Virus record (IMG/VR): IMGVR_UViG_3300034351_000038
Span: 1 to 58,149 of that record
Length of the DNA: 58,149 nucleotides
Direction: 5' to 3' (one strand)
Source of the DNA: a virus
Made by a program: the position numbers and the translations under genes. The notes beneath the pieces are model-generated. The model saw only the letters and a program-made list of their open reading frames with translations. It had not been told where the DNA came from and did not search any database. Shown here in pieces: positions 7,146-14,864 of the stretch (position 1 is the first letter of the stretch; each line of letters opens with the position of its first letter).

Positions 7146-7165
7146 GGAATTGGCTGTGCCATTCC
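7146..7165 (+). promoter_or_regulatory. Hairpin in the leader of the major capsid gene
   Basis: GGAATTGGC and GCCATTCC pair (8 bp with one bulge) around a TGT loop, with no T-tract after it, so it is probably not a terminator. It lies 32 bases before the capsid ATG, where hairpins often stabilise processed mRNA. The following leader ATTGGAGAAACAAAAATG is identical to the one before the tail chaperone at 16162. Confidence 0.5.
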
Positions 7166-7196
7166 ATATTGATTAACTTTAATTGGAGAAACAAAA

Positions 7197-8210
7197 ATGG
7201 CATACGTCCAAATCGCTGATATCTATGATCCTCTTATTTTTGATGGTGCAGTACAAGAAGCGGCTATTGAGAATAATAGGTTTGTTCAATCTGGTGTAAT
7301 GACCCCTGATAGTACCCTTGGTGCAATGGCATCTGGCCCTGGCCAGGTTGGTGAACTTCCTTTCTTCTATGGTCTGACTAATGATGAGCCGGACTATGTT
7401 GATGATGATGCAACGCATCTTGCTACCCCTGCTAAGATTACCAGCAGCAAGCAGGTGTATATGTCTGCTCACCAACATAAGTCTTGGTCCACGATGGATC
7501 TGGCTCGTGAACTTGCCCTTCAAGATCCTCTTTCTGCTATTACTTCCAGGATCGGTAAGTATTGGGCAGTTAGCACCGAGAAGAGACTCATCAATAGTCT
7601 GGCTGGTATTCTGCTTGACAATGTTGCGAACGATGCTAGTGACATGACCAATGACATCTTCATTGAAGATGGCGATAATGCTCTTGCTGCTAATTTGATC
7701 TCTGCTGAAGCCGTGATCGATGCCGTGGCGACCGCTGGTGATCATCATGAAGTGTTTACTACGATTGCTATGCATTCCGTTCCTTATTTCACTCTGGTCA
7801 AGGCTGATCTGATTGATTTTGTTGCTGATTCCAGCGGCCGTTTGACCATTCCTACCTATCTTGGTAAGAGGGTGGTTGTTGATGATTCTCTTGCCCCTCG
7901 TGCAGGTACCACCAGTGGTTATGTGTACACCACCGTTCTCTTCGCTAACGGTGTTGTTGCCTATGGTAGTGGTTCTCCCGAGAAGGCTTCTGAGCTTGAG
8001 CGCGTTCCTAATGCCGGTTATGGTGGTGGTCAGGATATCATCCACACTCGTACCACCGAGATCGTACATCCTTATGGATTCAGCTTCAACACTGCGGGTC
8101 CTGCTGCTCAGTCTGCTACCTATGCCGAACTGGCTACGGTTACGAACTGGAATCGTGTTGTTGGTGAGCGTAAGAATGTTGGTATTGCCTTCCTTAGAAC
8201 TAACGGTTAG
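7197..8210 (+). CDS. Major capsid protein (HK97-type fold)
   Basis: 337 residues. It follows the scaffold gene, has an optimal GGAG leader and the even, T-ending codon use expected of the most expressed gene. The N-terminus (YDPLIFDGAVQEAAIENNRFVQSGVM), the central AMHSVPYFTLVKADLIDF segment and the late domain (IPTYLGKRVVVDDSLAP ... YGFSF) match the order found in single-domain coat proteins of the HK97 fold. It forms the icosahedral shell. A long leftward open frame across the whole gene is a codon-bias shadow. Confidence 0.93.
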   Translation: MAYVQIADIYDPLIFDGAVQEAAIENNRFVQSGVMTPDSTLGAMASGPGQVGELPFFYGLTNDEPDYVDDDATHLATPAKITSSKQVYMSAHQHKSWSTMDLARELALQDPLSAITSRIGKYWAVSTEKRLINSLAGILLDNVANDASDMTNDIFIEDGDNALAANLISAEAVIDAVATAGDHHEVFTTIAMHSVPYFTLVKADLIDFVADSSGRLTIPTYLGKRVVVDDSLAPRAGTTSGYVYTTVLFANGVVAYGSGSPEKASELERVPNAGYGGGQDIIHTRTTEIVHPYGFSFNTAGPAAQSATYAELATVTNWNRVVGERKNVGIAFLRTNG

Positions 8211-8271
8211 TCGTGGTGTTGCCAAGGACGGCATTTAACATTTCCGACAAAAGATACACAGGGCAAGGATG

Positions 8272-8286
8272 CCCCTTTAAAAGGGG
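8272..8286 (+). promoter_or_regulatory. Hairpin sequestering the holin ribosome site
   Basis: CCCCT-TTAAA-AGGGG forms a 5-bp G:C-rich hairpin whose 3' arm (AAGGGG) is the Shine-Dalgarno of the holin gene, eight bases before its ATG. Folding would hide the site and lower holin translation. This could set lysis timing within the otherwise highly transcribed late operon (inference). Confidence 0.5.
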
Positions 8287-8293
8287 TAATATT

Positions 8294-8809
8294 ATGGATT
8301 TCGACTGGAAAAAAATAGTGGGTGCAGTGGCTCCGACGCTCGCGACGGCATTAGGAGGGCCGCTTGCCGGGATGGCTACAAAGGCAATAGCAGCAAGCCT
8401 AACCGGAGACGAGAATGCTAGTGAAAAGGAGATATCGCTAGCTTTGCGTGGAGCTACACCAGAAACATTAACGACACTTAAGCAGGCTGATTTAGACTTT
8501 GAAGCAAAGCTCGCAGAGCTTGGCGTAGATTTAGTCAAGCTCTCTATCGAAGATAGAAAAGACGCTCGCTCTATGCAAATTTCTACAAGAAGCCGCATAG
8601 TACCAATTCTCTCTGTATTGACTGTTGCAGGGTTCTTCGTTGCTGTGGGTTGGGTGTTGACTGGTAATGTCACCCTTGATTCAACGTTGCTTGGTTTTGT
8701 TCTTGGCCAAATAAGTGCTAAGGCAGAGCAAGTGTACAATTACTTTTTTGGGTCTTCTGTAGGTTCTAAAGAGAAGACATTCCACCTTGCGCGCAAGAGC
8801 GAAAAATAA
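8294..8809 (+). CDS. 3TM-type phage holin
   Basis: 171 residues from the ATG at 8294 (MDFDWKKIVG). The layout matches the 'holin of 3 TMs' family also found with gene transfer agents: an Ala/Gly-rich N-terminal hydrophobic segment (about 9-34), a charged middle with EDRKDARSMQ, two further membrane helices (about 103-120 and 128-142) and the diagnostic end YNYFFGSSVGSKEKT. It permeabilises the inner membrane so that endolysin can reach the wall. The 27-codon extension back to 8213 runs through the hairpin and lacks a ribosome site. It sits in the structural operon, far from the endolysin at 35773. Confidence 0.85.
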   Translation: MDFDWKKIVGAVAPTLATALGGPLAGMATKAIAASLTGDENASEKEISLALRGATPETLTTLKQADLDFEAKLAELGVDLVKLSIEDRKDARSMQISTRSRIVPILSVLTVAGFFVAVGWVLTGNVTLDSTLLGFVLGQISAKAEQVYNYFFGSSVGSKEKTFHLARKSEK

Positions 8810-8819
8810 TGGAGGAACT

Positions 8820-9008
8820 ATGGCGGAGAGTAAACAGTCTACTTTCCAGCAATACGTTGCTCCAGTCTTGGTTGGAGTCACTGTTGCTGTCGTATTGGGG
8901 GTTTTTAATTGGGTCATTAACTCTGACCGCATTATTACAGAATTAAAAACTCAATATAAAACAATTGATTATAGATTAATGAACATAGAGAAAAAATTGG
9001 GACCGTAA
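8820..9008 (+). CDS. Small single-TM protein with cytoplasmic coiled coil
   Basis: 62 residues: a polar N-terminus, one membrane helix (about residues 14-34, VLVGVTVAVVLGVFNWVI) and a C-terminal helix with heptad spacing (IITELKTQYKTIDYRLMNIEKKL). Strong GGAGG site. Directly after the holin, so a second lysis component (antiholin or regulatory subunit) is likely. Haemolysin XhlA-like proteins have the reverse order (coiled coil, then membrane helix), so that match is not claimed. Confidence 0.72.
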   Translation: MAESKQSTFQQYVAPVLVGVTVAVVLGVFNWVINSDRIITELKTQYKTIDYRLMNIEKKLGP

Positions 9009-9009
9009 T

Positions 9010-9408
9010 ATGAAAAAATTGTTTTTTATCATTTCTTTGTTGGTTGCTGGAGTTGCAAATGCAGCATCTGTTACGTTTACTGTGAATCATCCTGGCACTC
9101 GTACCGATGGGGATGTTATTTCTCTTGACGACATGAGTATCGTTGTTGAGTGTGGAAAATCCGACGATGGTAATTTTGCTGATTGGACTTTCACTGTTGA
9201 TAATTTGACTAAAGTGAATAACACAGAACAGCTTATAGAATCTCCTGAGGCAGTTGATTATTGGTGCAGGGCAATTGCTATTGATAATGTCAATAACTTG
9301 AGAAGTGAGCCTAGTCCTGTGTACAAGGCTGATTTTATTGACCCTCCTACCACGTTGGAATTCACTATCAGATTTTCTCCTGCGCCTGCAGGAGCTGTGG
9401 GTGGTTAA
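9010..9408 (+). CDS. Secreted protein with signal peptide, Fn3/Ig-like
   Basis: 132 residues. The N-terminus MKKLFFIISLLVAGVANA is a textbook signal peptide with cleavage predicted after ANA. The rest is all-beta, ending with DYWCRAIAIDNVNNLRSEPS, a phrase typical of the last strands of fibronectin III or Ig-like domains. The two cysteines (C-G-K and W-C-R) may form a disulfide in the periplasm. Export of a late phage product is unusual. It may act at lysis, in superinfection exclusion or on the cell surface. Confidence 0.75.
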   Translation: MKKLFFIISLLVAGVANAASVTFTVNHPGTRTDGDVISLDDMSIVVECGKSDDGNFADWTFTVDNLTKVNNTEQLIESPEAVDYWCRAIAIDNVNNLRSEPSPVYKADFIDPPTTLEFTIRFSPAPAGAVGG

Positions 9409-9827
9409 TGGCAACTATCGTTCCCAAAAGTTGGATGTTGGTTTACCTAGGAACAGGTAACGGACCAAAGCAATGGCAGCGTGGTATGGTTATTCACGCT
9501 CAACCAATTGATGTGCCGTATGGTAGGCTTGAGGGACCTCCAGCTTTTGGGATAATTCAGACAGAACTCACTGTTGCTGAACTGGCAGATCTTTTAGAAG
9601 AGTATGTCATTTACTATACAGACGAAAATGGTCAAGATGTATCAAGGGTTTTAGGTTTAAGAAAACTAAGATTGAATATAGATGCAATGCCAGCTTTTAT
9701 AGATGATGGCATTTCACAAAGTGAGGTTTCTGCATTAAAGAAAATGACGGTTGGAGATGTACTAGCTTCTGTTGGCGTAGATAAGGCATTAACAAATGAT
9801 GTTACAAGCAACAAGGCAGCTCTATAA
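9408..9827 (+). CDS. Hypothetical structural-module protein, 139 aa
   Basis: Soluble alpha/beta protein overlapping the secreted protein by one base and the fibre-like protein by one base (TAATG), so the three genes are co-translated. The C-terminal part (DDGISQSEVSALKKMTVGDVLASVGVDKALTNDV) is helical and could be an attachment or trimerisation segment for the fibre that follows (inference). No recognised domain. Confidence 0.7.
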   Translation: MATIVPKSWMLVYLGTGNGPKQWQRGMVIHAQPIDVPYGRLEGPPAFGIIQTELTVAELADLLEEYVIYYTDENGQDVSRVLGLRKLRLNIDAMPAFIDDGISQSEVSALKKMTVGDVLASVGVDKALTNDVTSNKAAL

Positions 9828-12124
9828 TGACAATAATTGTTGACACAACAGGCGGAGGAGATTATACAACCCTGGCTGCTGCAGTTGCATCACTTGGGTC
9901 TTCTTTGTCTGCAGACACATACATAGAGTGCCGTGGCGGTGCTGATTCTACTGGCACTACCATCACTCTTACTTGCCTACCTTACACCCTTTATATCTAT
10001 TCTGACGCCAGTAATAGAGCTGTTCCGTCTGGATTTGATTCTGGCAAATATTACAGAAATAATCACATAACAATTCAAACACCAGGGGTTGATGTTGATG
10101 GATTACAATGGGCAACTCTTGCTTCAGCAAGCTATTGTCTGCTTGTTGACACTTCTGATTCATCCAATGCTGTTTATATAAAAAATTGTTATTTTAGAGA
10201 ACCAAATTATGGGTATCAAGGTAATAGATATGCAATAAACAATACAAGTGGGTTAGCCAATGTAGAAAATGTTATTTTGTATGATAACAATCAGGCAAGT
10301 AGTTCATCAAAGGGGTTTTATGCTAATGCATCTGGTACATTAAATATAAAAAACGCAACAATATCTGGTTGGGGTTATGGAATTTATTTTTCTTGTAACA
10401 CATGCTATTCTACTGTTTTTTACAATCAGAATAATTCTCCATATAGTGCAACACCTACAACAATTGCTTATTGTGGATCTGATACAGATATAACAGGAGA
10501 TGGTACCGGAAACTTTATTTTGGGTACTGCTTCATCAATTTGGAACAGTCCTACGACTGGCGACTACACATTACTGAATTTTACAGGCACTGGCGCAGTA
10601 ATCAATGCCGGTGATCCTAGCAACTCAACTGCAACAGACATGGAAGGTGTCACTAGGAGTGATCCTGATTGTGGAGCTTCAGAGTATGACCAAGGTGGTG
10701 GTCCTGTTGTATTGGTTGTGAATGACTCTCTTTATTCATTGACATTTGATGGTTTTGCACTAACGCAACAACATGTATTAGCGACAAACGATACTACGTT
10801 TTCATATGCGCTTGAGGGCGATTTTGGTTTGACGCAACAGAACACTATTGCTGTTGATGACGCTAACTACAGTTACTCACTTGAGGGTGATTTGTTGCTT
10901 ACGCAACAAAATACTGTTGCTGTTGATGATAGCCTCTATAGCTACTCACTTGAGGGCGATCTGTTGCTTACGCAACAAAATGTACTTGCTGCAGATGATA
11001 GCCTGTACAGCTATGCACTGGAAGGGAACTTAAATCTTGTGCAACAGAACATCCTAGCTGCTGATGATAGTGCCTACAGCTATTCAATCGACGGAACGAT
11101 TGGGCTTATCCAGCAGAACACGCTGGTGGCCGCAGACAGCGCTTATGCCTACTCTCTTGAGGGAGATTTGACCCTTGACGTCAGCTCGCTTCTTGCTGTG
11201 AATGACGCGGCTTACAGCTACTCTCTGGAGGGTGGTTTTGGGCTCACACAGCAGAACACTGTTGCTGTTGATGATAGCCTTTACAGCTACTCTCTTGAAG
11301 GTGACTTCGGTTTAACGCAGCAAAATACGCTGGTTGCCAATGATAACACATATTCTTATTCTTTGGAAGGTGATATAATATTAGATGTGGGATCTACATT
11401 ATCAGTTAATGATAGTGCCTATGATTATACGTTGGATGGAGACCTTAATTTAATTCAGCAGAATATATTGAATGTAAGTGAAAATCTTTATGATTATTCA
11501 CTAGAGGGGGGAATTGGTCTTATCCAGCAAAATATTTTGTCAGCTGCCGATAGTGCATATGACTATGCGCTTGAAGGGGATTTGACATTAGATGTAGGTT
11601 CTTTCTTGGCAGTTAATAATAGCGCTTACAACTATACTCTTGATGGTGATCTTGGTTTAACACAACAGAATATATTGAATGTGAATGATGCATCCTATTC
11701 TTACATAGCAGACAGTCTAATTTTAGCTGCTGAATATATATTATCTGTAGATGATACAGCTTTTGCTTTGTCGATAGAAAACGTTGATTTGTTGTCTGGG
11801 TATGTGCTGACTATATCAGATTCTATATATTCGTTGTCGATAGACAATATCGTTTTGGCACAAAACAATATATTGGCAATCGATGACACTTTGTTTTCTT
11901 ATACAACTGATGATTTCGGATTATCTGCGCATGAAACCTTGATTGTATCTGATTCTCTGTACAGCTACATAGTTGATAATGTAGCATTACAGTTTGATGT
12001 TTATTGGAATGATTCAAACGCAATTGTCGTTATGAGCAACAACAGGAAGTTTGCTATACTAGACACGAAACATTTAATCAATGTTAGTGGAATAAACAAC
12101 GTTATTAATCTTCATAACGTTTAA
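9827..12124 (+). CDS. Fibre-like protein: beta-helix head plus 19 tandem 23-residue repeats
   Basis: 765 residues in three parts. Residues 1 to about 290 are rich in Ser/Thr/Asn/Gly/Tyr, with successive short strands (VYIKNCYF, ANVENVILYDN, GTLNIKNATISG) that look like a right-handed parallel beta-helix, as in pectate-lyase-like capsid or tail spikes. Residues 296-726 are 19 imperfect repeats of 22-23 residues, consensus LAVDDSLYSYSLEGDLGLTQQNT. A 39-residue tail ends the protein. The repeats suggest an extended, stiff fibre or a capsid decoration. The place between holin and head-tail connector genes fits a head fibre at least as well as a tail fibre. Similar repeat phrases occur in other phage structural proteins as I recall, but their function is not established. 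Confidence 0.85.
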   Translation: MTIIVDTTGGGDYTTLAAAVASLGSSLSADTYIECRGGADSTGTTITLTCLPYTLYIYSDASNRAVPSGFDSGKYYRNNHITIQTPGVDVDGLQWATLASASYCLLVDTSDSSNAVYIKNCYFREPNYGYQGNRYAINNTSGLANVENVILYDNNQASSSSKGFYANASGTLNIKNATISGWGYGIYFSCNTCYSTVFYNQNNSPYSATPTTIAYCGSDTDITGDGTGNFILGTASSIWNSPTTGDYTLLNFTGTGAVINAGDPSNSTATDMEGVTRSDPDCGASEYDQGGGPVVLVVNDSLYSLTFDGFALTQQHVLATNDTTFSYALEGDFGLTQQNTIAVDDANYSYSLEGDLLLTQQNTVAVDDSLYSYSLEGDLLLTQQNVLAADDSLYSYALEGNLNLVQQNILAADDSAYSYSIDGTIGLIQQNTLVAADSAYAYSLEGDLTLDVSSLLAVNDAAYSYSLEGGFGLTQQNTVAVDDSLYSYSLEGDFGLTQQNTLVANDNTYSYSLEGDIILDVGSTLSVNDSAYDYTLDGDLNLIQQNILNVSENLYDYSLEGGIGLIQQNILSAADSAYDYALEGDLTLDVGSFLAVNNSAYNYTLDGDLGLTQQNILNVNDASYSYIADSLILAAEYILSVDDTAFALSIENVDLLSGYVLTISDSIYSLSIDNIVLAQNNILAIDDTLFSYTTDDFGLSAHETLIVSDSLYSYIVDNVALQFDVYWNDSNAIVVMSNNRKFAILDTKHLINVSGINNVINLHNV
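10712..12004 (+). repeat. 19 tandem coding repeats of about 69 bp
   Basis: Each unit encodes 22-23 residues: hydrophobic-x-V-x-D-S/A-x-Y-S-Y-x-L-E-G-D-x-x-L-T-Q-Q-N-x. Units 7, 10 and 13 replace the TQQN end with LDVSS/LDVGS. Units 8, 11 and 14 follow with L-x-V-N, so a higher 69-residue (207-bp) period is overlaid on units 7-15. Units 3 and 4 are close to identical in DNA, pointing to recent duplication. The last five units have lost the EGD and TQQ signatures. Confidence 0.93.
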
Positions 12125-12137
12125 TTGGAGAAAATAC

Positions 12138-12392
12138 ATGTCTGAAAAACTTGTTAAGGTAGAAATTCTTAAAAAATTTAAGCATTCTGATCCTGAAACA
12201 AACGTGTTTTATCAGGGTATACCTGGTGAAGTGTGGTTTGTTGGTGAAGAGTTTGCTACTTATGGTTGTAAAATGGGTTGGTTTAGGGATTTGGCCGACG
12301 TTATCCCCACCGGTAAACCGGACAAAAGTGAAGTTGTCCTTGCACCAAACAAAAGCATTTATGGCGCAAAATCGGAGAAAGTAAATGGCTAA
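12138..12392 (+). CDS. Hypothetical head-module protein, 84 aa
   Basis: Begins MSEKLVKVEILKKFKHSD after an ATTGGAGAAAATAC leader like that of the capsid gene, so it is likely well expressed. The middle (VFYQGIPGEVWFVGEEFATYGCKMGWFRDL) looks like a small SH3-like or beta-barrel fold, common in small head-completion or decoration proteins. It overlaps the next gene by eight bases. Exact role unknown. Confidence 0.7.
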   Translation: MSEKLVKVEILKKFKHSDPETNVFYQGIPGEVWFVGEEFATYGCKMGWFRDLADVIPTGKPDKSEVVLAPNKSIYGAKSEKVNG

Positions 12393-12747
12393 ACTTGCAA
12401 CAGACGCAATGATTGATGGTGGATTGGATAAATTCGCTACTTGTACAAAACTTACTGTGTGTGCAGGGCAACCAACCTCATACGCGGATATAGCAGCTAG
12501 GGAACTTGCATCAGTCACAATTGACGGTGCAGACTTCACTAAAGCTAATGGTGACACTTCCGGTAGAAAGGTTACAGTTGCGCAGCAGGCTAGCCTTTCG
12601 ATTACTTCTGACGGGACCGCAGATCACATCGCCATTGATAACGGTGTTGCTGATTATGTAATCACGACCTGTACTGCGCAGGGCCTGACTAGTGGTGGAA
12701 CTGTAACTGTACCTGCTCACGATCACGAAATTTCTGATCCTGCTTAA
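12385..12747 (+). CDS. Putative capsid decoration / head protein, 120 aa
   Basis: Ala/Thr/Ser-rich all-beta protein with short repeated strands (VTIDGADFTKANGD, KVTVAQQASLSITSDGTADHIAIDNG). Such small beta proteins between the capsid and connector genes often decorate the head. The first 40 residues (MIDGGLDKFATCTKLTVCAGQPTSYADI) occur in similar positions of other phages, as far as I recall, always annotated as hypothetical. Overlaps the previous gene by 8 bases. Confidence 0.65.
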   Translation: MAKLATDAMIDGGLDKFATCTKLTVCAGQPTSYADIAARELASVTIDGADFTKANGDTSGRKVTVAQQASLSITSDGTADHIAIDNGVADYVITTCTAQGLTSGGTVTVPAHDHEISDPA

Positions 12748-12760
12748 GGAGTAATAGAAG

Positions 12761-13294
12761 ATGGCTTTTATATATGATGTAGATCAAACTAAGCCATTGA
12801 AACCTAAAATCGTGCACGATCCCGATGAAAGTGTTTATTACACTCTAAGGTATCGTGCACCAATTTGGGCGTCTGAAACGGAGAAAAAGCAGGCAAGTGC
12901 AATAGATGATGTTGGCGATATCGTCATGCCAACAGTGAGAAATGGCTTTTATGCTGAATGTATTTCATCTGGCATTACAGGAACAACTGAACCGACTTGG
13001 GGTTCAGCAGTCAACGAACAGGTAACAGATGGGACCGTTACATGGAAAATGTTGACTGACTACTTTGAGTTAGAAAGTGGCGATGTTATCAGCTCAAGCT
13101 CTTGGACTGCTGATGATGTTGGTGTCGTTATGGATAACGATGGTACCTCAAACGGAGACGCCTATGTTAGGGTTACGGCAGTTCCAGCTGGAGCAACTTC
13201 GTTTACTCTAACCAATGAATTGACTATTCTAAGGGGCATCGGTACTACAGAGATAATTAATCGGTCGATCACCATTAAAATTAAAGAGAAGTAG
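12761..13294 (+). CDS. Structural protein with GTTEPTW motif, 177 aa
   Basis: Contains FYAECISSGITGTTEPTWGS ... VTDGTVTWK, a motif found in several phage structural proteins and resembling small carbohydrate-binding modules. The N-terminal third carries IDDVGDIVMPTV, typical of the module before this motif. The rest is beta-rich. It is probably virion-associated, perhaps a head decoration or adhesion protein (inference). GGAG precedes the ATG. Confidence 0.7.
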   Translation: MAFIYDVDQTKPLKPKIVHDPDESVYYTLRYRAPIWASETEKKQASAIDDVGDIVMPTVRNGFYAECISSGITGTTEPTWGSAVNEQVTDGTVTWKMLTDYFELESGDVISSSSWTADDVGVVMDNDGTSNGDAYVRVTAVPAGATSFTLTNELTILRGIGTTEIINRSITIKIKEK

Positions 13295-13297
13295 AAA

Positions 13298-13705
13298 ATG
13301 TCATTAACATTAGCTGTTAACGCATCATACGCTACAATCGACGAAGCAGATATTTATCTGGAGAACAATGCTGCTTGGAATGCTGCGTCTGATGAGACGA
13401 GAGAAGAGGCGTTGCTGTGGGCAAGATACTATATAGATTATCGTTTTAACTGCATAGATGTTCTTGATAGTATTCCAGATGAGCTTATTTTTGCAACTGC
13501 AATTTTGGCTGCAGAATATGTCGTTAGACCAAATGCTTTCAAGCCACAAGCAACAGTTATCAAAAAGGCAGTGCAGGTTGGATCGATTAAAACCTTTAAG
13601 CAATTTTCTTCTGACGATAAAGTAACACCAAGTGTTTCAAGAATGGCAAAAACTATGTTAAGAAGGATTGCAGGCGAAATTTCTAATAATAGGTTTGTAA
13701 GATAA
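13298..13705 (+). CDS. Head-tail connector / adaptor protein
   Basis: 135 residues starting with YATIDEADIYLENNAAWNAASDETREEALLWARYYID. The YA-x-EADAYL...AL..A...ID pattern and the helical bundle are characteristic of the gp6-like adaptor that docks under the portal ring. It has the expected position as first of the connector set. One-base overlap with the next gene. Confidence 0.82.
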   Translation: MSLTLAVNASYATIDEADIYLENNAAWNAASDETREEALLWARYYIDYRFNCIDVLDSIPDELIFATAILAAEYVVRPNAFKPQATVIKKAVQVGSIKTFKQFSSDDKVTPSVSRMAKTMLRRIAGEISNNRFVR

Positions 13706-14076
13706 TGTCTTTGATAGAAGAACTAACTGCAGATGTCGTAGAAGCATTTGATGATTTGGATGATGTAGTGTTTAACTTCACCATCTCATATTCGTCTGGT
13801 GGTACTTTCGTTGCTTCTACGCAAACCGTAACAGGAAGAAATTCAGGATCAGGATCCTGGCGCGGAGTTGAATTGGAATTCACCGAAAAGGATTTAAGAG
13901 ATTTACCTGTAGGTAAAACTGTTATTGGAATCATGGCTATTGCATCCGAAGCACCTTTTGTGATTGACACAAATGTAAACTATAAAATTACTGTTGATGG
14001 GAAGAATTATATTACACACAAGATAAAAAGAGATCCTGCAAAAGTAACATATGCTTTGGTGTGTATAGAAGCATGA
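13705..14076 (+). CDS. Head closure (stopper) protein
   Basis: 123 residues, an N-terminal helix followed by a beta barrel-like region (VFNFTISYSSGGTFV ... YKITVDGKNYITHKIKRDPAKVTYAL). Location between adaptor and gp10-like neck protein and length match the stopper ring that closes the head after packaging. The assignment is by gene order and fold impression, not a motif. Ends in a 4-base overlap with the next ATG. Confidence 0.68.
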   Translation: MSLIEELTADVVEAFDDLDDVVFNFTISYSSGGTFVASTQTVTGRNSGSGSWRGVELEFTEKDLRDLPVGKTVIGIMAIASEAPFVIDTNVNYKITVDGKNYITHKIKRDPAKVTYALVCIEA

Positions 14077-14456
14077 GTGGTGTCAAATACAAAGGTAAAA
14101 GTTTGGATGTAATAGCATCAGATATTGAAAATTTTGTTGCAAGAAAACAGAAGAAGTTTTTGATTGGGTTATGGAATAATTTGGTTGATGGTACACCAGT
14201 AGATACCGGTGCAGCAAGGTCAAATTGGACGTTGTCACCAGACAAACCATTGTTGACATTGAACCCAAAAGATGGAACGCAATACCAAAGACCAGATACT
14301 CCTTCTGTTGGTGATTTTCCTTATGTGCACAAAACTTGGTATATCGCTAATATGTCACCGTACATTCTCTATTTGAACGAGGGCCATTCGTGGGCAGCAG
14401 GTTGGATAGACACATCGATACAAAGAAACCTAGTTAAGTTTAGTACAGAGAAATAA
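14073..14456 (+). CDS. HK97 gp10-like neck / tail completion protein
   Basis: 127 residues starting MSGVKYKGKSLDVI. The hallmark of the gp10-like family is present: a long N-terminal helix, then TPVDTGAARSNWTLS, and a later PYILYLNEGHSWAAGWIDTSIQ. It bridges head stopper and tail terminator. Its ATG overlaps the previous TGA, replacing the slightly longer frame from 14061. Confidence 0.85.
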   Translation: MSGVKYKGKSLDVIASDIENFVARKQKKFLIGLWNNLVDGTPVDTGAARSNWTLSPDKPLLTLNPKDGTQYQRPDTPSVGDFPYVHKTWYIANMSPYILYLNEGHSWAAGWIDTSIQRNLVKFSTEK

Positions 14457-14468
14457 TAGGGAAAAACA

Positions 14469-14855
14469 ATGCCAAGTTTATATGACATTAAAGTATCATT
14501 TGACACGATGTTACAGGACAACTGGACTGCGACACCGATTGCATTTGACAACACTGATACTTACAAAAAAGGTTCGGTGCCTTGGCTTAACGCTGTGCTT
14601 CTGCCAAGCATCACAACAAATGCCGATCTTAATGGTTTGGAGAGGCATTATGGGATTTATAGAATCTCAGTTTTTGTTCCATTGTTTAGTGGGACAAAAG
14701 ATGCGTATACGTATGCAGAGCAATTGAGAGCACTATTCACTAACCAGCTTTTTGACCAAATAGTATGTTATGCTGCTGAAATTAGAAGAGTTGGGGATAA
14801 TGGAAACGGCTGGTTCATGATGAATGTTTTAGTTAACTTTTGGTCCGATCAATAG
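14469..14855 (+). CDS. Tail terminator protein (DUF4128-like)
   Basis: 128 residues with the features of tail terminators: an N-terminal helix, IAFDNTDTYKKGSVPWLNAVLLP, and the strand YRISVFVPLFSGTKDAYTYAEQLRALF. The protein forms the ring that stops tail-tube growth and joins it to the head. Position immediately before the tube gene agrees. GGGAAAAACA precedes the ATG. Confidence 0.83.
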   Translation: MPSLYDIKVSFDTMLQDNWTATPIAFDNTDTYKKGSVPWLNAVLLPSITTNADLNGLERHYGIYRISVFVPLFSGTKDAYTYAEQLRALFTNQLFDQIVCYAAEIRRVGDNGNGWFMMNVLVNFWSDQ

Positions 14856-14864
14856 AGGTATAAT

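Noticed and set aside
7179-8234. A 351-codon open frame on the leftward strand covering the whole major capsid gene.
   Set aside because: It has no ribosome site, runs antisense to an unmistakable capsid gene and is explained by that gene's strong codon bias.
10712-12004. Regular 69-bp periodicity as a possible CRISPR-like array.
   Set aside because: The units are contiguous coding repeats in one frame, without spacers.
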